This document shows, piece after piece, positions 27,138 through 37,739 of a DNA stretch of 64,000 bases (positions are counted from its first letter, which is position 1; each line of letters begins with the position of its first letter). Origin of the DNA: Methanoregula sp. SKADARSKE-2 (GTDB lineage Archaea > Halobacteriota > Methanomicrobia > Methanomicrobiales > Methanospirillaceae); assembly GCA_030919125.1 (NCBI GenBank), contig CP121470.1, positions 558,001 through 622,000 of the forward strand. The letters run 5' to 3'. The position numbers and the translations under genes were made by a program. The notes under the pieces are model-generated. The model was not told the origin of the DNA. It did no database searches and saw nothing but the letters and a program-made list of their open reading frames with translations.

Positions 27138-28340
27138 TTATCTCTTTACGAGAAGCGCCCGGGCCACCTCTTCGATGGTTTGGATGACCTGCCGGACCGG
27201 GACCCCGAGCTCCTCCGCCCAGGCTCGTGCATCCTCGAACTCGGCCTTGACCATGTAGATCTCACCCTTCATCCTGCCGCACTTCACCGGCACGATCCGG
27301 GCTTCTCCCCCGATGGTGACCCCGACCTGTTCCATCGTTCTCTCCGCGATGAACCGGTGGACCGCGGGAATAGACCGGATCCCCAGGGTCCCGAGCTCCC
27401 GGGCCATCAGCTCCGCCATCTTCGTGCTGCAGTCCGTGGTACAGATGACCCGGATGAGGAAGCCGGGCCTGCCTTTTTTCATCACAATGGGAATTGCACT
27501 CGCATCCCGGGCCCCGGCGTTCATGAACCGGGCGATCGCATGGGCGATCACCTCGCCGCTGACGTCGTCGACATTGGTCTCCAGGAAGTCAACGCAGTCC
27601 CGCAACAGACCACCGGTTCCCGGATCGCCTTCCACGGTCTCCGCAACGATGGCCCGAAGGACATTGGGTGCATGAGCCGGGTCCCTTGTCCCGGCACCGA
27701 AGCCGGTCGAAATTATCCTATAGGTCCTGAGCTCTTTTGCGGCCAGGGTGGAAAATTCCGAGAGGAGGGCAGCCCCGGTCGGTGTACAGAGTTCCCCGAC
27801 CCCGTCTCCCGGTCTGGCCTCAAGGCCCGAGTGCCGGAGGATCGCGGCAGTCAATGGGGCGGGAATCGGGAAAATCCCGTGGGATCCGGTTGCCGTCCCG
27901 TGGCCGAGCGCGATCGGGAGCACCACAACGCCATCCACGTGCAGGGTGTGGAGGGCGGTGCATGCCCCGATGATATCTGCTATCGCATCGTCTGCCCCGA
28001 TCTCGTGGAAATGGAGACGGGCCCCGTGCACTTCCTCCTCAGCACCATTGATCCGGTCAAAGACCCTCCCTGCCATGGCGAGGGCTTCTTCCGGGACCGC
28101 GGGGGCTGCATCGCGAAGGCGCTCCTTCACCTCGGCAAGCGTCCGGTGGGCCGGGGTTGCACGGGTATCTATCTTCACCGCACGGATCCAGGCCCGGGAG
28201 ACGGTCGCGATCGACGGCTCAGCTACGACCGCCGACATCGCCCGCAGTACGGTGACCCTGTCCGCCCCGCAGTCCAGCAGTGAGCCGGTGATCATGTCGC
28301 CCGCTGCGCCATGGAAGGGATCAAAAACCAGGATTCGCAT
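27138..28340 (-). CDS. larC: LarC, nickel-pincer cofactor biosynthesis protein (DUF111)
   Basis: 400 residues starting MRILVFDPFHGAAGDM, with HFHEIGADDAIADIIG, the CTPTGAALLSEF motif and FLETNVDDVSGE, the DUF111/LarC layout. In bacteria LarC is a CTP-dependent nickel insertase that completes the pyridinium-3,5-bisthiocarboxylic acid mononucleotide cofactor of lactate racemase-type enzymes. No larB, larE or larA is in this window, so its client here is unknown. Divergent from cdc48 across about 43 bases that hold the cdc48 TATA box. Confidence 0.9.
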   Translation of the reverse strand: MRILVFDPFHGAAGDMITGSLLDCGADRVTVLRAMSAVVAEPSIATVSRAWIRAVKIDTRATPAHRTLAEVKERLRDAAPAVPEEALAMAGRVFDRINGAEEEVHGARLHFHEIGADDAIADIIGACTALHTLHVDGVVVLPIALGHGTATGSHGIFPIPAPLTAAILRHSGLEARPGDGVGELCTPTGAALLSEFSTLAAKELRTYRIISTGFGAGTRDPAHAPNVLRAIVAETVEGDPGTGGLLRDCVDFLETNVDDVSGEVIAHAIARFMNAGARDASAIPIVMKKGRPGFLIRVICTTDCSTKMAELMARELGTLGIRSIPAVHRFIAERTMEQVGVTIGGEARIVPVKCGRMKGEIYMVKAEFEDARAWAEELGVPVRQVIQTIEEVARALLVKR

Positions 28341-28348
28341 CGACAGTA

Positions 28349-28359
28349 CCTATAAATCC
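28349..28359 (+). promoter_or_regulatory. TATA box of cdc48
   Basis: cctataaatcc, about 29 bases upstream of ATG 28383, consistent with a leaderless transcript. It sits in the 42-base divergent gap with larC. Confidence 0.6.
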
Positions 28360-28382
28360 CAGAATATAAGACCTTTAAGATC

Positions 28383-30800
28383 ATGCCTGAAGTGCAATTG
28401 AGGGTGGACTCTGCCTACCCGGGCGATCAGGGAGGTGGGAAGGCCCGTCTCGATCCCGAGACGATGCTGCTCCTGAAGATCTCACCGGGCGATCTTGTCG
28501 CTATCGAAGGGAAGCGGCGAACGGTCGCAAAGGTCTGGAGATCGCTGGTCGAGGACTGGAACCAGCGGAAGGTGCGGATCGATAACTTCACCCGGCTCAA
28601 TGCCGGGGTCAGCATCGGCGACACGGTCAAAGTCGTCAAAATCGGCGACGAGGTCGAGGCAAAGAGGATCGTCCTTGCCCCCCCCGAGGACCTGCCAAAG
28701 AAGATCCCGATCGCCAATAACCCTCATGTGGTAAACGGCCTCATCGATTTCCCGGTATTGAAGAGCGACTCCATCCCGATCATGCTGGGCCTCCCCTTCA
28801 TCCAGCCCCAGATGGTGGCTTTCAAGGTCGTCGAGGTCGAGCCCGAGGAAGCGGTCATCATCACCAAGAACACCCAGATCGAGTTCTCTGACAAACCTGT
28901 TGCCGGCTTCGACGGGATCAAGCGTTTCTCGTACGAGGATATCGGGGGCCTGAAAGACGAGCTCCAGCGCCTTCGCGAGACGATCGAGCTCCCCCTCCGG
29001 CATCCCGAACTCTTCCAGAAGCTCGGGATCGAGCCGCCCAAGGGAGTGCTCCTGTACGGGCCCCCGGGGACCGGAAAGACCCTCATCGCAAAAGCGGTGG
29101 CAAGCGAGAGCGGTGCCCACTTCATCTCGATCGCAGGACCCGAGGTGATCTCGAAATATTACGGTGAGAGCGAGCAGCGGCTCCGCGAGGTCTTCGAAGA
29201 GGCACGGGAGAATGCTCCCTCCATCATCTTCATTGACGAGCTTGACTCCATCGCACCCCGGCGCGAGGAAGTGACCGGGGAAGTCGAGCGCCGCGTCGTC
29301 GCCCAGCTCCTGACCATGATGGACGGTCTCGAGGAACGCGGGCAGGTCGTTGTCATCGGGGCAACGAACCGGGTGGATGCCATAGATGCTGCCCTCCGGA
29401 GGCCCGGCAGGTTCGACCGGGAGATCGAGATCGGTGTCCCGAGCGAACCGGACCGGATCGAGATCTTGAAGATACACTCCCGGGGAATGCCTCTTGCAGA
29501 GGACGTCAGCCTTGAGGTTCTCGCCCAGCAGACCCACGGTTTTGTGGGCGCCGACCTTGCGGCCCTCTCCCGGGAGGCAGCGATCCGGGCGCTCCGCCGG
29601 TACCTTCCCGAACTCGATCTCGAGAAGAACGAGATCGACCCGGAGACCCTCGACAAGCTCCGGGTCTATGCAAGCGACTTCCGGTCCGCCCAGCGGGATG
29701 TCGGGCCGAGCGCGATGCGGGAGGTGATGCTCGAGGTTTCCCATGTCAAGTGGAATACCGTCGGAGGACTGGACTCTGCAAAGACCGAGGTCCGGGAAGC
29801 AGTCGAGCTCCCGCTCACCGACCGGCAGAAGTTCGAGGATCTCGGGATAGAGCCACCCCACGGCATCCTCCTCTACGGCCCCCCCGGGACCGGAAAGACC
29901 CTCATCGCAAAAGCGGTGGCAAGCGAGAGCGGGGCAAACTTCATCCCCGTCCGGGGCCCCCAGCTCCTCTCCAAGTGGGTTGGCGAGAGCGAACGTGCAG
30001 TCCGTGAGGTCTTCAAGAAGGCCCGGCAGGTCTCCCCCTCGATCATCTTCTTCGACGAGATCGATGCCCTTGCCCCCGTGCGGGGGAACTCGAACGATTC
30101 GCACGTCATCGACAATGTCCTCAACCAGATCCTCACTGAGATGGACGGTCTTGAGGAGCTCAAGGACGTCGTGGTCATGGGCGCAACCAACCGCCCGGAC
30201 ATCGTCGACCCGGCGCTCCTCCGGGCGGGCAGGTTCGACCGGCTGGTCTACATCGGCGAACCGACAAAAGAAGACCGGAAGAAGATCATCGGTATCCACA
30301 CCCGGTTCATGCCTCTTGAAGGATCAGGATTCGAGGAGATCACCCGGATGACCGAAGGGTACAACGAGGATGCGATCGGCGAGCTTATCGAACGACTCGG
30401 GAGGGACAAACCGCTCACAAGAGCCGATGTCGAGGCAGCGGTCTCGGCAGCACCCGGTACCGGGAACGGGTTCCCGAGAGGCCTCCGGCGCCGGCGGCTG
30501 ATCGAGTCAATGATGGAGCAGAAGCTCACCTTCCCTGATCCTGTGCGGGACAGCATCTCGGAGACCCTTGCGGAGATGACTGAAGGGTTCGTAGGTTCCG
30601 ACATCGAATCCCTCTGCCGGGAGGCAGGGGTGCTCGCCCTTCGCGAGAGCGCCCCTACCGTTTCTCTGCGCCACTTCGAGGCCGCGATAAAGAAGGTTCA
30701 CCCGACCATGAACGAGAATCTCCGAACCTATTACGGCAAGATCCAGCAGCACTTCAAAGGCGGCCTGCCCAAACAGGTCCAGCCGCTTGAATACCAGTAA
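28383..30800 (+). CDS. Cdc48/VAT-type AAA+ ATPase
   Basis: An 805-residue hexameric unfoldase feeding proteins to the proteasome. Double-psi barrel N-domain (about 1-180), then D1 with Walker A GPPGTGKT at 226-233, Walker [13 protein letters not shown], and D2 with Walker A at 499-506 and [10 protein letters not shown]; the linker [17 protein letters not shown] joins them. The D2 C-terminal region is longer than usual: [13 protein letters not shown] is followed by about 80 residues including a basic [13 protein letters not shown] segment, and then a second [13 protein letters not shown] motif, so the helical lid appears partly duplicated. A stretch of 47 bases around both Walker A motifs is identical. 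Intact. Confidence 0.96.
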   Translation: MPEVQLRVDSAYPGDQGGGKARLDPETMLLLKISPGDLVAIEGKRRTVAKVWRSLVEDWNQRKVRIDNFTRLNAGVSIGDTVKVVKIGDEVEAKRIVLAPPEDLPKKIPIANNPHVVNGLIDFPVLKSDSIPIMLGLPFIQPQMVAFKVVEVEPEEAVIITKNTQIEFSDKPVAGFDGIKRFSYEDIGGLKDELQRLRETIELPLRHPELFQKLGIEPPKGVLLYGPPGTGKTLIAKAVASESGAHFISIAGPEVISKYYGESEQRLREVFEEARENAPSIIFIDELDSIAPRREEVTGEVERRVVAQLLTMMDGLEERGQVVVIGATNRVDAIDAALRRPGRFDREIEIGVPSEPDRIEILKIHSRGMPLAEDVSLEVLAQQTHGFVGADLAALSREAAIRALRRYLPELDLEKNEIDPETLDKLRVYASDFRSAQRDVGPSAMREVMLEVSHVKWNTVGGLDSAKTEVREAVELPLTDRQKFEDLGIEPPHGILLYGPPGTGKTLIAKAVASESGANFIPVRGPQLLSKWVGESERAVREVFKKARQVSPSIIFFDEIDALAPVRGNSNDSHVIDNVLNQILTEMDGLEELKDVVVMGATNRPDIVDPALLRAGRFDRLVYIGEPTKEDRKKIIGIHTRFMPLEGSGFEEITRMTEGYNEDAIGELIERLGRDKPLTRADVEAAVSAAPGTGNGFPRGLRRRRLIESMMEQKLTFPDPVRDSISETLAEMTEGFVGSDIESLCREAGVLALRESAPTVSLRHFEAAIKKVHPTMNENLRTYYGKIQQHFKGGLPKQVQPLEYQ

Positions 30801-31107
30801 TTTTTTTCTTTCTTCCTCTCCGTTAAAAACTCTCAACTCTCCCACGGGACAGGATCCCCCCGGGAGAGTCCCGGCCCCCTTCGATGGAGCGGGCGCCGGT
30901 ATACTCCTCGGGGTCGTCATCCCCCTCCACTCGTTCGTGTGAAGGAGGAGCCGATCCCCGGATAAACCGAAAGAAGACGGCAGAGCGGGCGGAGTGGAGG
31001 CCCAGAGTTCATTTCCTTTCTTTTGTGCGGACCATCCGATCGAGACCATTTCCCGGCCGGGAGAAGCGGGGCTGGTAAAGAGGCAGGAGAAAAAGGGTGA
31101 GCCGGAT
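30801..31107. other. Intergenic after cdc48
   Basis: A T-rich tract (aatttttttctttcttcc, 30799-30816) is a likely archaeal terminator of cdc48. No gene recognised in the rest. Confidence 0.45.
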
Positions 31108-31251
31108 ATGGTGAGGGATCCTCAAAATCCCCAGAGAATCTCAGAAAAATATCAGGTCCGGGAGGCGCTGGTTGCAGACCGGGCGCTGTTGTATTCTCTC
31201 AAAGACGATTTCAGACGGGAAACCGAAGATCCCCCGATTCACTCGCAATAG
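31108..31251 (+). CDS. Possible small ORF (47 aa)
   Basis: MVRDPQNPQRISEKYQVRE and so on, ending IHSQ: charged and helix-prone, with no motif I recognise. Preceded by a weak gagccgga purine run. It overlaps the end of the minus-strand disordered protein by 13 bases. Could be spurious. Confidence 0.25.
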   Translation: MVRDPQNPQRISEKYQVREALVADRALLYSLKDDFRRETEDPPIHSQ

Positions 31252-31508
31252 GGATCGTTGATGAACTCTTCGTACTTCTTCTTCTCAGGTTTGCCGCGGT
31301 GACCCCTGCCTCTCTGGGATTGCGACGCACGTTCCTGCTCGGTATCCTCCTCCTCGAGCCCCACCTCTCTCTCATCTGCAAGCTCCTGAGCCGGGATCGC
31401 AGGCCGCTGCTGCCCCTCCCGGCTGCTGGGGGTTCTGCGGGGGCCGGGGGCGCCTTGGCCTGCCCTCATGCTGGCGTCTCGGGTTGGTTCTCTTGCCTCG
31501 TCTGCCAT
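31239..31508 (-). CDS. Small disordered hypothetical protein
   Basis: 89 residues starting MADEAREPTRDASMRAGQG, rich in Arg, Glu, Gln, Pro and Gly with no hydrophobic core, and ending KKKYEEFINDPYCE. Composition suggests an intrinsically disordered, possibly nucleic-acid-associated protein. The conserved-looking C-terminal end EEFINDPYCE argues for a real gene. ATG at 31508 chosen as the first methionine giving the MADE start; no family recognised. Confidence 0.45.
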   Translation of the reverse strand: MADEAREPTRDASMRAGQGAPGPRRTPSSREGQQRPAIPAQELADEREVGLEEEDTEQERASQSQRGRGHRGKPEKKKYEEFINDPYCE

Positions 31509-31655
31509 ACTCGTCATGATCATTCGGGATAGCGGGAGAAAAAAACTTCTCCTGCCACTCTTGTGGCCGGGGGCCGGGGATCTGTTCGGGGCCGAAGAAG
31601 AGCGATCATCTCACCGGGTACTAAAACCGGGTCGCCCGCTATGGGTAATGAACAC

Positions 31656-31664
31656 CTATATACA
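31656..31664 (+). promoter_or_regulatory. TATA-like element of the acyl-CoA synthetase gene
   Basis: ctatatac, about 44 bases before ATG 31704, compatible with a short leader. Positional evidence only. Confidence 0.35.
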
Positions 31665-31703
31665 TCGACGTCCCATTTTGCTTTCAACACGCCCCCTCGA
31701 TCC

Positions 31704-33227
31704 ATGTCCAATGTAATCACTCTTCTCGATGCAAAGAGCGTCCCCGCAGCAAAAGCCGCCCTGGTCTGCCCTTCCCAGCAGGAGACGTACAGCTATGGCC
31801 GGCTTCGTGAGGAGATGAACCGGGTGGGTCTCGGTCTCCTCTCGCTTGGCGTCAGGAAAGGCGACCGGGTCTGCATCTATCTCGACAGTTCCCCGGAATA
31901 CCTGATCAGCTACTTTGCAATCTGGCGGATAGGGGCGGTGGCGGTGCCGACCAATAGTGCCTCCAGGGGTGGTGAGTTGCTGCACGTTATCTGCGATGCC
32001 GGTGCGTGCGCGATAATCACGGACGATCACGGTGCCGGGGTGGTCCGCGGGATCCAAAACGAGACCTGCTCGCTGAAGCATGTTATCTCTGTCCTGAGGG
32101 CGACTGGCGATCGGTAGCCTCCTGGGAATCGTTCCCCCCTCCCCCGCCCGGCATGCGGGCGGCTGACTGCTCCACGGAGGACCTCTGCCACATCCAGTAT
32201 ACTGCAGGCACGACCGGAAAACCTAAGGGGGCCATGCTGACCCACGGGAACTGGATGACCGCTCTCGATACCGAACACGATGCCCTCCGGCTCCGGCCGG
32301 TCGATGTCTATCTTGGGATCTACCCGATGGGGCATGTCGGACTCTCGTGGGGCCTCGCGGTTATCCGGGCCGGCGGGACGTACGTGATGATGGAGCGGTT
32401 TGATCCCGAGCGGTACCTCGCACTTGCCGATGAGCACAAAGCGACAGTCCTTGCGGGGATGCCGCCGATCTTTCATGCGCTCAACCGATTTCCACCCGGG
32501 ACCGAGAAGCGGCTCGGTACTGCCCGGGTCATCATATCCGGGGGCGGCCCGCTTCTTCCGGCTGTGTGGGAGGCGATGAACGGTTCCGTATTCCGGCAAA
32601 CTCGTACGGCCTCTCAGAGACGATCGTGATAGGGTCGGGAACTACCACCCTCCCTGAGTACCCACACCTCACCAAGGGGTACACGAGCGTCGGGTACACG
32701 GAGTCCGGATCGTAGATCCGGCCGATCCGGGAAGAGAGATAGTCTTCCCTGAATCCGGCGAAGTTGCGCTCCGCGGCCCGGCGATTGCGAAAGGATACTG
32801 GAACATGCCTGCGGCAACCGCTGCGGTCTTCCTTCCTGATGGCTGGTTCCTGACAGGCTATATCGGGAACCTTGACGAGGACGGGATCCTCTGTGTCACC
32901 GACCGGAAGAAGGACATGATCATCATGTCGGGGTGGAAGATCTACCCGACCGGAGTGGAGAACGTCCTCATTCTGCAACCCGCCGTTGGTGATGTCGCAG
33001 TTTTCGGGATCCCCGATGAGGTCAGAGGTGAGGTTCCCGCATCAGCAGTCGTTACCCGGCCGGGGGCAGACCTTACCGGATCCCAGCTGGAGGGATACTG
33101 CAGGGACCACCTCCCGGGCTACAAGATCCCCAGAAGACTCTTCATCGTCGATTCGCTGCCCCGGGTTCACGGCTGGAAGCTCCTGCGAAAGGATCTCCGG
33201 GAAAAATTCGGCGGATCCAGCCGCTGA
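31704..33227 (+). pseudogene. AMP-forming acyl-CoA synthetase, three frameshifts
   Basis: ANL-superfamily adenylating enzyme (acyl acid + ATP + CoA to acyl-CoA + AMP + PPi). Pieces: 31704 to about 32090 (KGDRVCIYLDSSPEYLI, AVAVPTNSASRG), then about 32095-32595 with the P-loop-like IQYTAGTTGKPKGAMLTH and GGGPLLPAVW, then about 32600-32705 with NSYGLSETIV, then to 33227 with ESGEVALRGPAIAKGYW, GWFLTGYIG, VTDRKKDMIIMSGWKIYP and the catalytic-Lys end HGWKLLRKDLRE. About 507 residues when repaired and no motif missing, so three indels explain everything. The expected GD in GWFxTGD is YIG-shifted. Substrate cannot be told. Confidence 0.8.
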
Positions 33228-33309
33228 CCGGGAAGAACGGATCATTCTCCCGACAAGCGGACCTGCACGCACGCAAACCTTTTATCCATCCATCCGATAA
33301 TTTTACCCG

Positions 33310-33942
33310 GTGCAAACCCCGGTGGACCCTAAAAGCCGCATCCAGGAGATACCGACTGGCGCAAGGCCGAAGAAGCGCCCGACCGGGATCGTCGGTCTCA
33401 ACCTCCTCCTTGACGGAGGATTTCCCGAGGGGAGTCTCACCATGGTATACGGCTCACCGTTATCGGGCGTGGATCTTGCCGCACAGCAGTTCTGGAGGGT
33501 TGAGGGCGAGGAGGGGACCTATCTCATGAACGATGGGGACGTCGAGATCGGCATGATCGATGCTGCCGGGCTCCATCCCGAGATGTTCCTTCCCCTCATG
33601 ATCGGCGGGCGGATCGTCCTGGACTCGCTCTCGACGATCGTTATCAAGTACGGTATAGACGCGGCTCTCAAATTCCTGCGGCAGGCCCGTGAGGATGTCA
33701 GGAACCGGGGGGCAAACCTGATGTTCATCGTGTACACCGGGATCCATTCGCCGGGAGAGATGACGGGGCTCCTGCGTGCGGCGGATAGTGTTATCGAGTT
33801 CAGGACCGAGATCCACCAGGCGGAGATCGAGCGGACGCTCGCGGTCCACAAGATCAAGGATGCAGCAGCCCCGCAGCGGCTCTTACCGTTCATCATTACC
33901 GAGCGGGGAATCGAGGCGTCGACCACGTCGAGAGTGGTATAA
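33310..33942 (+). CDS. RecA/KaiC-fold protein with degenerate P-loop
   Basis: 210 residues from GTG 33310. The layout is that of archaeal RadA/KaiC-like (RAD55-type) ATPases: GLNLLLDGGFPEGSLTMVYG, a Walker-B-type strand GRIVLDSLSTIVI, VRNRGANLMFIVYTGIH and a C-terminal strand. The Walker A slot reads GSPLSGVD in place of GxxxxGKT/S, so both the phosphate-binding Lys and the Mg-binding Ser/Thr are gone and ATP hydrolysis is unlikely. It is a soluble protein with no membrane helix. Probably a structural or regulatory pseudo-ATPase; partner unknown. No frameshift seen; the start is uncertain. Confidence 0.75.
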   Translation: MQTPVDPKSRIQEIPTGARPKKRPTGIVGLNLLLDGGFPEGSLTMVYGSPLSGVDLAAQQFWRVEGEEGTYLMNDGDVEIGMIDAAGLHPEMFLPLMIGGRIVLDSLSTIVIKYGIDAALKFLRQAREDVRNRGANLMFIVYTGIHSPGEMTGLLRAADSVIEFRTEIHQAEIERTLAVHKIKDAAAPQRLLPFIITERGIEASTTSRVV

Positions 33943-34875
33943 TTGCAATCTTTTTTTTCATCCGAAGCCCGAGCCACGATCCAATGACGATTCTCCCAAT
34001 CCCTATTCCGCGTATACCGGTTTCCCGATAGTGCTTCCTGAGTTGATCCACTCCTCTCTCGTTATGCACTGGACCTTTGCACTTATCCCGGAGGATTCTT
34101 GCCTCTCTCTCTGGAGGATTATCCAACGATCTTCTCCCAGGTCAACTTCATCGTTGACGTTGTCTTCGGTTCTGCGTCTCCTCGAGGAAATACTTTCATG
34201 ACTGTACAGATGCATCGGGAGCGGATCCAAAAAAATATCTCTGTCGCAACGGATGGTACAGAATATGCTTTGTTGGCGTGATCTGACACAGAAATGCGCT
34301 AAGAGGACTGCCCGATGTGGATGACCCGGTTCGACCTCTCGGATGTTATCGAACCGGAGGAACTCGGTCTCAACGAGAACAAATGAGCCCATGTTTTCAA
34401 CGAGAAGCTCGGCGTGATGAAAACAATGATTGATATGTTAGAATCGATGCGCTCCACATCCGATCTCTTTCCGGAGGATCTCCGTTACGGGCTGGAACCG
34501 GGAACAAAAAAACCCCGGCGGACCAACGAACAGGACGTTGAAGGCTGCAAAAAAACCACGAACTCCCGCGAAAACCCCCCGGTAAAGGGGGGCTGTTGCC
34601 CCCGGTGAATGGTGCCCGTCCGGGCCGGATCGGCGACAGGGATGCTGGCAGCACATGAACCCCGGCTATCCCTGCGCACAACGCCATTTGTGTCCGGGAC
34701 GTTACCGGGCAAGGGGTGAATGCTAAAGCCTGCAAATCCGCGAGTAAAGATGGTCGCAGCTCCACGCTGACCGGGACAGGTTGTGAAAACCGGGATCCTC
34801 TCCCGGTCCCGCTGGCAGAAAAAACCGCAGGATATTGACCATGTCCTGGAATAAAATACGGACGCGTGTATCCAC
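33943..34875. other. Gene-poor 930-base stretch with coding relics
   Basis: No intact gene. From about 34099 one frame reads LSLEDYPTIFSQVNFIVDVV, hits stops at 34279 and 34300, and resumes with MWMTRFDLSDVIEPEELGL; the shifted frame after 34390 reads FNEKLGVMKTMIDMLESM. Together these look like an eroded gene of unknown family. A GC-rich hairpin-capable run (ccccccggtaaaggggggctg) lies near 34577-34600. Confidence 0.4.
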
Positions 34876-36776
34876 ATGACCGATCAGGAAGAAACCGACC
34901 CGTTCACCGAACTCGACTGGGCAACGCTGGAAGCATGGGCCGGTGCAAGGACTTTATCGCGGGGAAAAGAGTACCAGCGAAGCAGAAGAGTGCGTTCCCT
35001 CGCACGCAGCCGGGATGGCACACTCATTGCATGGGTCGACGGATCTGAACCATATGCCACAGTGGTTACCTTTCAGGGCGGCCTGGTCTCGGAATGCACC
35101 TGCCCGGTCGGGATTTCCTGTAAACACGCGGTTGCCGTTGTTCTCGAATATCTCTCCCTTTGCGAGAAGAACAATCCTGTTCCCTCAGTTACACCGGACG
35201 ATCCACGCATAGATCTCCTAGGCCTCCGGCCGGAGCCTGTTCCTGCACAGGACTGGCCCGCCACGGCAGTACCTTGAAGCGATGAAGAAAGAGGAACTCA
35301 TCAGTTTCCTTGAAGAACCTATGGAAATAATCCCGGAAGTGGTCCAGGAGATCTCCGACCGGATAGCCGTCGCCGATGCCGATCCCCGCCCTGTCTTTGA
35401 AACCCTTATGGCTGATATCGATGAGATCACGCACGAGGAAGCATGGAGCGATTCCTGGAGGGGGGAATCGCAGATACTGGATTATTCCCCGGTCCGGAAA
35501 CGGCTGGAGATGCTCCTTGCGATGGGCCAGCCCGACATGGTTGTCGATGCCGGTGGTATCCTCCTGAAAAAAAGTATTGACCAGCTCGAGACAGATGGTG
35601 ACGATGAGGGCGAAACTGCCGGGGAGATCAAGTCATGCATGGATATCGTCTTTGCCGCGCTTCGGGAATCCACCCGTCCCGCCCACGAACGGCTGCTTTT
35701 TGCAATCCACGCAGAACTCGATGACGGGTTCGACCTGTGCGGGGACGCAGTGCCATTCACGGGTGACAACTGGCCTGCAACCGATTGGGGTCTTGTTGCA
35801 GATCAGCTGCTCCGGGAACTTGACGGGTACGGAGCACCGGACAAAAAAGGGGACTATTCGGAAAAATACCGGCGCGATCGGTTTACCGACCGCATTATAA
35901 CCGCCCTGGATAACGCGGGGCGCAGGGAGGAGGCAACCCGGCTCTGCATCGCGGAAGCCGGCCTTACGGACAGTTATGCACGGCTGGCCCGGCGGCTGCT
36001 TAAGTTTTCGCAAAAAGAGGAGGCGGCTGCATGGATTCTCCGGGGGATCGAGGCTTGCCGGAATAACAACCCCGGTACTGTCCGTGAGCTGCAGGATATC
36101 CGGCGGAATCTGTGGGAGAAGGAGGGTGACCTGCGCGCTGTTGCGGGTCTGCGGGTCGAGGAGTTCCTCAGTAATCCCTCCTGGGGTTCTCTCTGCCTGC
36201 TCAAAACCGCAGCAGAGAAGGCCGGGGTATGGGATGCCATGGAGGAGCCGGTGATGCAGTACCTCACCTCCGGCCGTATCCCGGTGTTCAAACGTGATGG
36301 GGGAGCAGAAAACCGGCTCATCTTCGGGACCCTTCCCCGGTCCGGTCTTATCGATCCGGGGTTGTGGAAATCACCGGGGACGCCGTATTTTGCGATCCTG
36401 ATCGAACGTGCGTTAGCCAACGGGAAGCCGGAGGATGCTGTTATGTGGTTTGACCGGTTCCGGGAGGAGCAGAAGGGTTTTTTGGGGTATTCCTACCCTG
36501 AAGGACAAGCTCTGGGATGCAGTCGCAGCGAAGTTCCCGGAACGTGCGCTCCGGTATTGGATGGGGTGCGTGGAATATGAGGTGGAGACCACCCAGCCGG
36601 AAGGGTATGCGAAGGCGATCGGGAACCTGAAAAAGATCCGGGCCCTGATGAGGAAGCTGGGCAGGGATGATGATTGGGGGAAGTATCTTGCCAGGGTCCG
36701 TGAGGTGCATGACCGGAAAAAGAAGTTTACCGGCATGCTCGATGTCATGGAAGGACAGAAGATCCTGAAGTCGTGA
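34876..36776 (+). pseudogene. SWIM zinc-finger protein, two frameshifts
   Basis: A protein of about 630 residues when repaired. The first frame (34876 to about 35255) contains the SWIM finger CTCPVGISCKHAVAVVLEYL (CxC...CxH) after a short acidic leader. A shift at about 35255 joins to PRQYLEAMKKEELISFL, followed by a long alpha-helical region (to about 36480) with TPR/HEAT-like helices, and a second shift in ttttttgggg (about 36479-36488) leads to LKDKLWDAVAAKFPERAL and a coiled C-terminus. SWIM proteins in prokaryotes often accompany SNF2-type helicases, but none is adjacent. Function unknown. The second break sits in a homopolymer. Confidence 0.75.
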
Positions 36777-37225
36777 ACGACAGCACCCTTTACGCTCATG
36801 TACCGGGGGGCAGACCAATCCGGCCTCTCTGGTACGAAAACAGATCTTTTTTTTAGAAAATTCGCCGGTATTGCTGCCGGTATTCCGGCGCATAAAAACA
36901 CCGATAATATCCGGCTGTCACGGGAAGATAACGGTTGTGCAGTCCTGAAACCGACCATCGGCAGGAAAAACGCAGATTGAATTATTTTGTACAGAGGTGG
37001 AGAGCCGAACAAGAACCTGGAGCAAAATGACGCTGATAGACGGCTCGATTGTAACCATCGGGCATCCTGGCATAGCAGATGTTTGGTATCCTTGGGATCG
37101 GACAGTATATCGATGAAGTCATCCCAAAAACTCGGTCATCGCCATGTATGGTCCCACCCGGCTCTTCACCGGGATCGTACTTCGCATGATGGGAAGACTG
37201 CCGTTAGGCGCCCAGCGTCTCCACC
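36777..37225. other. Gene-free or decayed stretch
   Basis: A TATA-like attattttgtac near 36979-36990 is followed by short readings (MTLIDGSIVTIGHPGIADVW) that stop quickly. Likely the eroded 5' part of the surface-protein relic downstream. Confidence 0.35.
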
Positions 37226-37626
37226 ATGATACCACACCAATCAGTGTCACTGGTGAATATTGATCACGAATTTAAAACCCGGATTATCGAGATCGTCCGT
37301 GGACACTCCAAAGATCACCGGGACGATCTCAAGCAATCTGTTTTCTCATTGGTAACGAACCAGGACGATATCCCGGTATGCATGGAACCGTTATCCGGAA
37401 ACGGATCGGACAAAAAGATCCTGCCCAACTCGATTGAGGCGGTAAGATCCATGCACGGCAAAACCGTGATCCCGTTCACGGTTGAGGGTGCACTCGCCAC
37501 ACCCGAGCCACCGGTTGCAACGACCCCGCCCGTTCCCTTGCCGGCCCGGGGCCCGCACCCGTAGCGTTTGCACCGTTTGCGGCGCTCGCACTGACCCTTG
37601 GAATCGTCCTGTGGAGCCGTCGATAA
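37226..37626 (+). pseudogene. Surface-anchored protein, C-terminal remnant
   Basis: The first frame (to about 37545) ends in a Thr/Pro/Ala linker (TPEPPVATTPPVPLPA). With one indel in the cggcccggggccc run near 37545-37552 the frame continues APVAFAPFAALALTLGIVLW and ends SRR, a C-terminal membrane anchor followed by positive charge. Linker plus hydrophobic tail is the usual C-terminal architecture of exported Methanomicrobiales surface proteins. The N-terminal domain and signal peptide are missing. Confidence 0.5.
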
Positions 37627-37739
37627 TACGATCACGTTCTTCAGAAGCCTTCGTGACAACCGTCCGGGAAAAACACGGGGAAAAATTTCGTACCGGAAAT
37701 ACCGGGAAGATCTCCGGAACGTTCAGAACCCGGGAGATG

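Noticed and set aside
26949..28283. A 444-codon plus-strand ORF opposite larC
   Set aside because: The minus-strand frame has all LarC motifs; the plus-strand translation is Arg/Gly/Pro-rich and domain-free.
28482..30299. A 605-codon minus-strand ORF opposite cdc48
   Set aside because: Antisense shadow of a GC-rich, strongly coding gene; low-complexity acidic translation with no domain.
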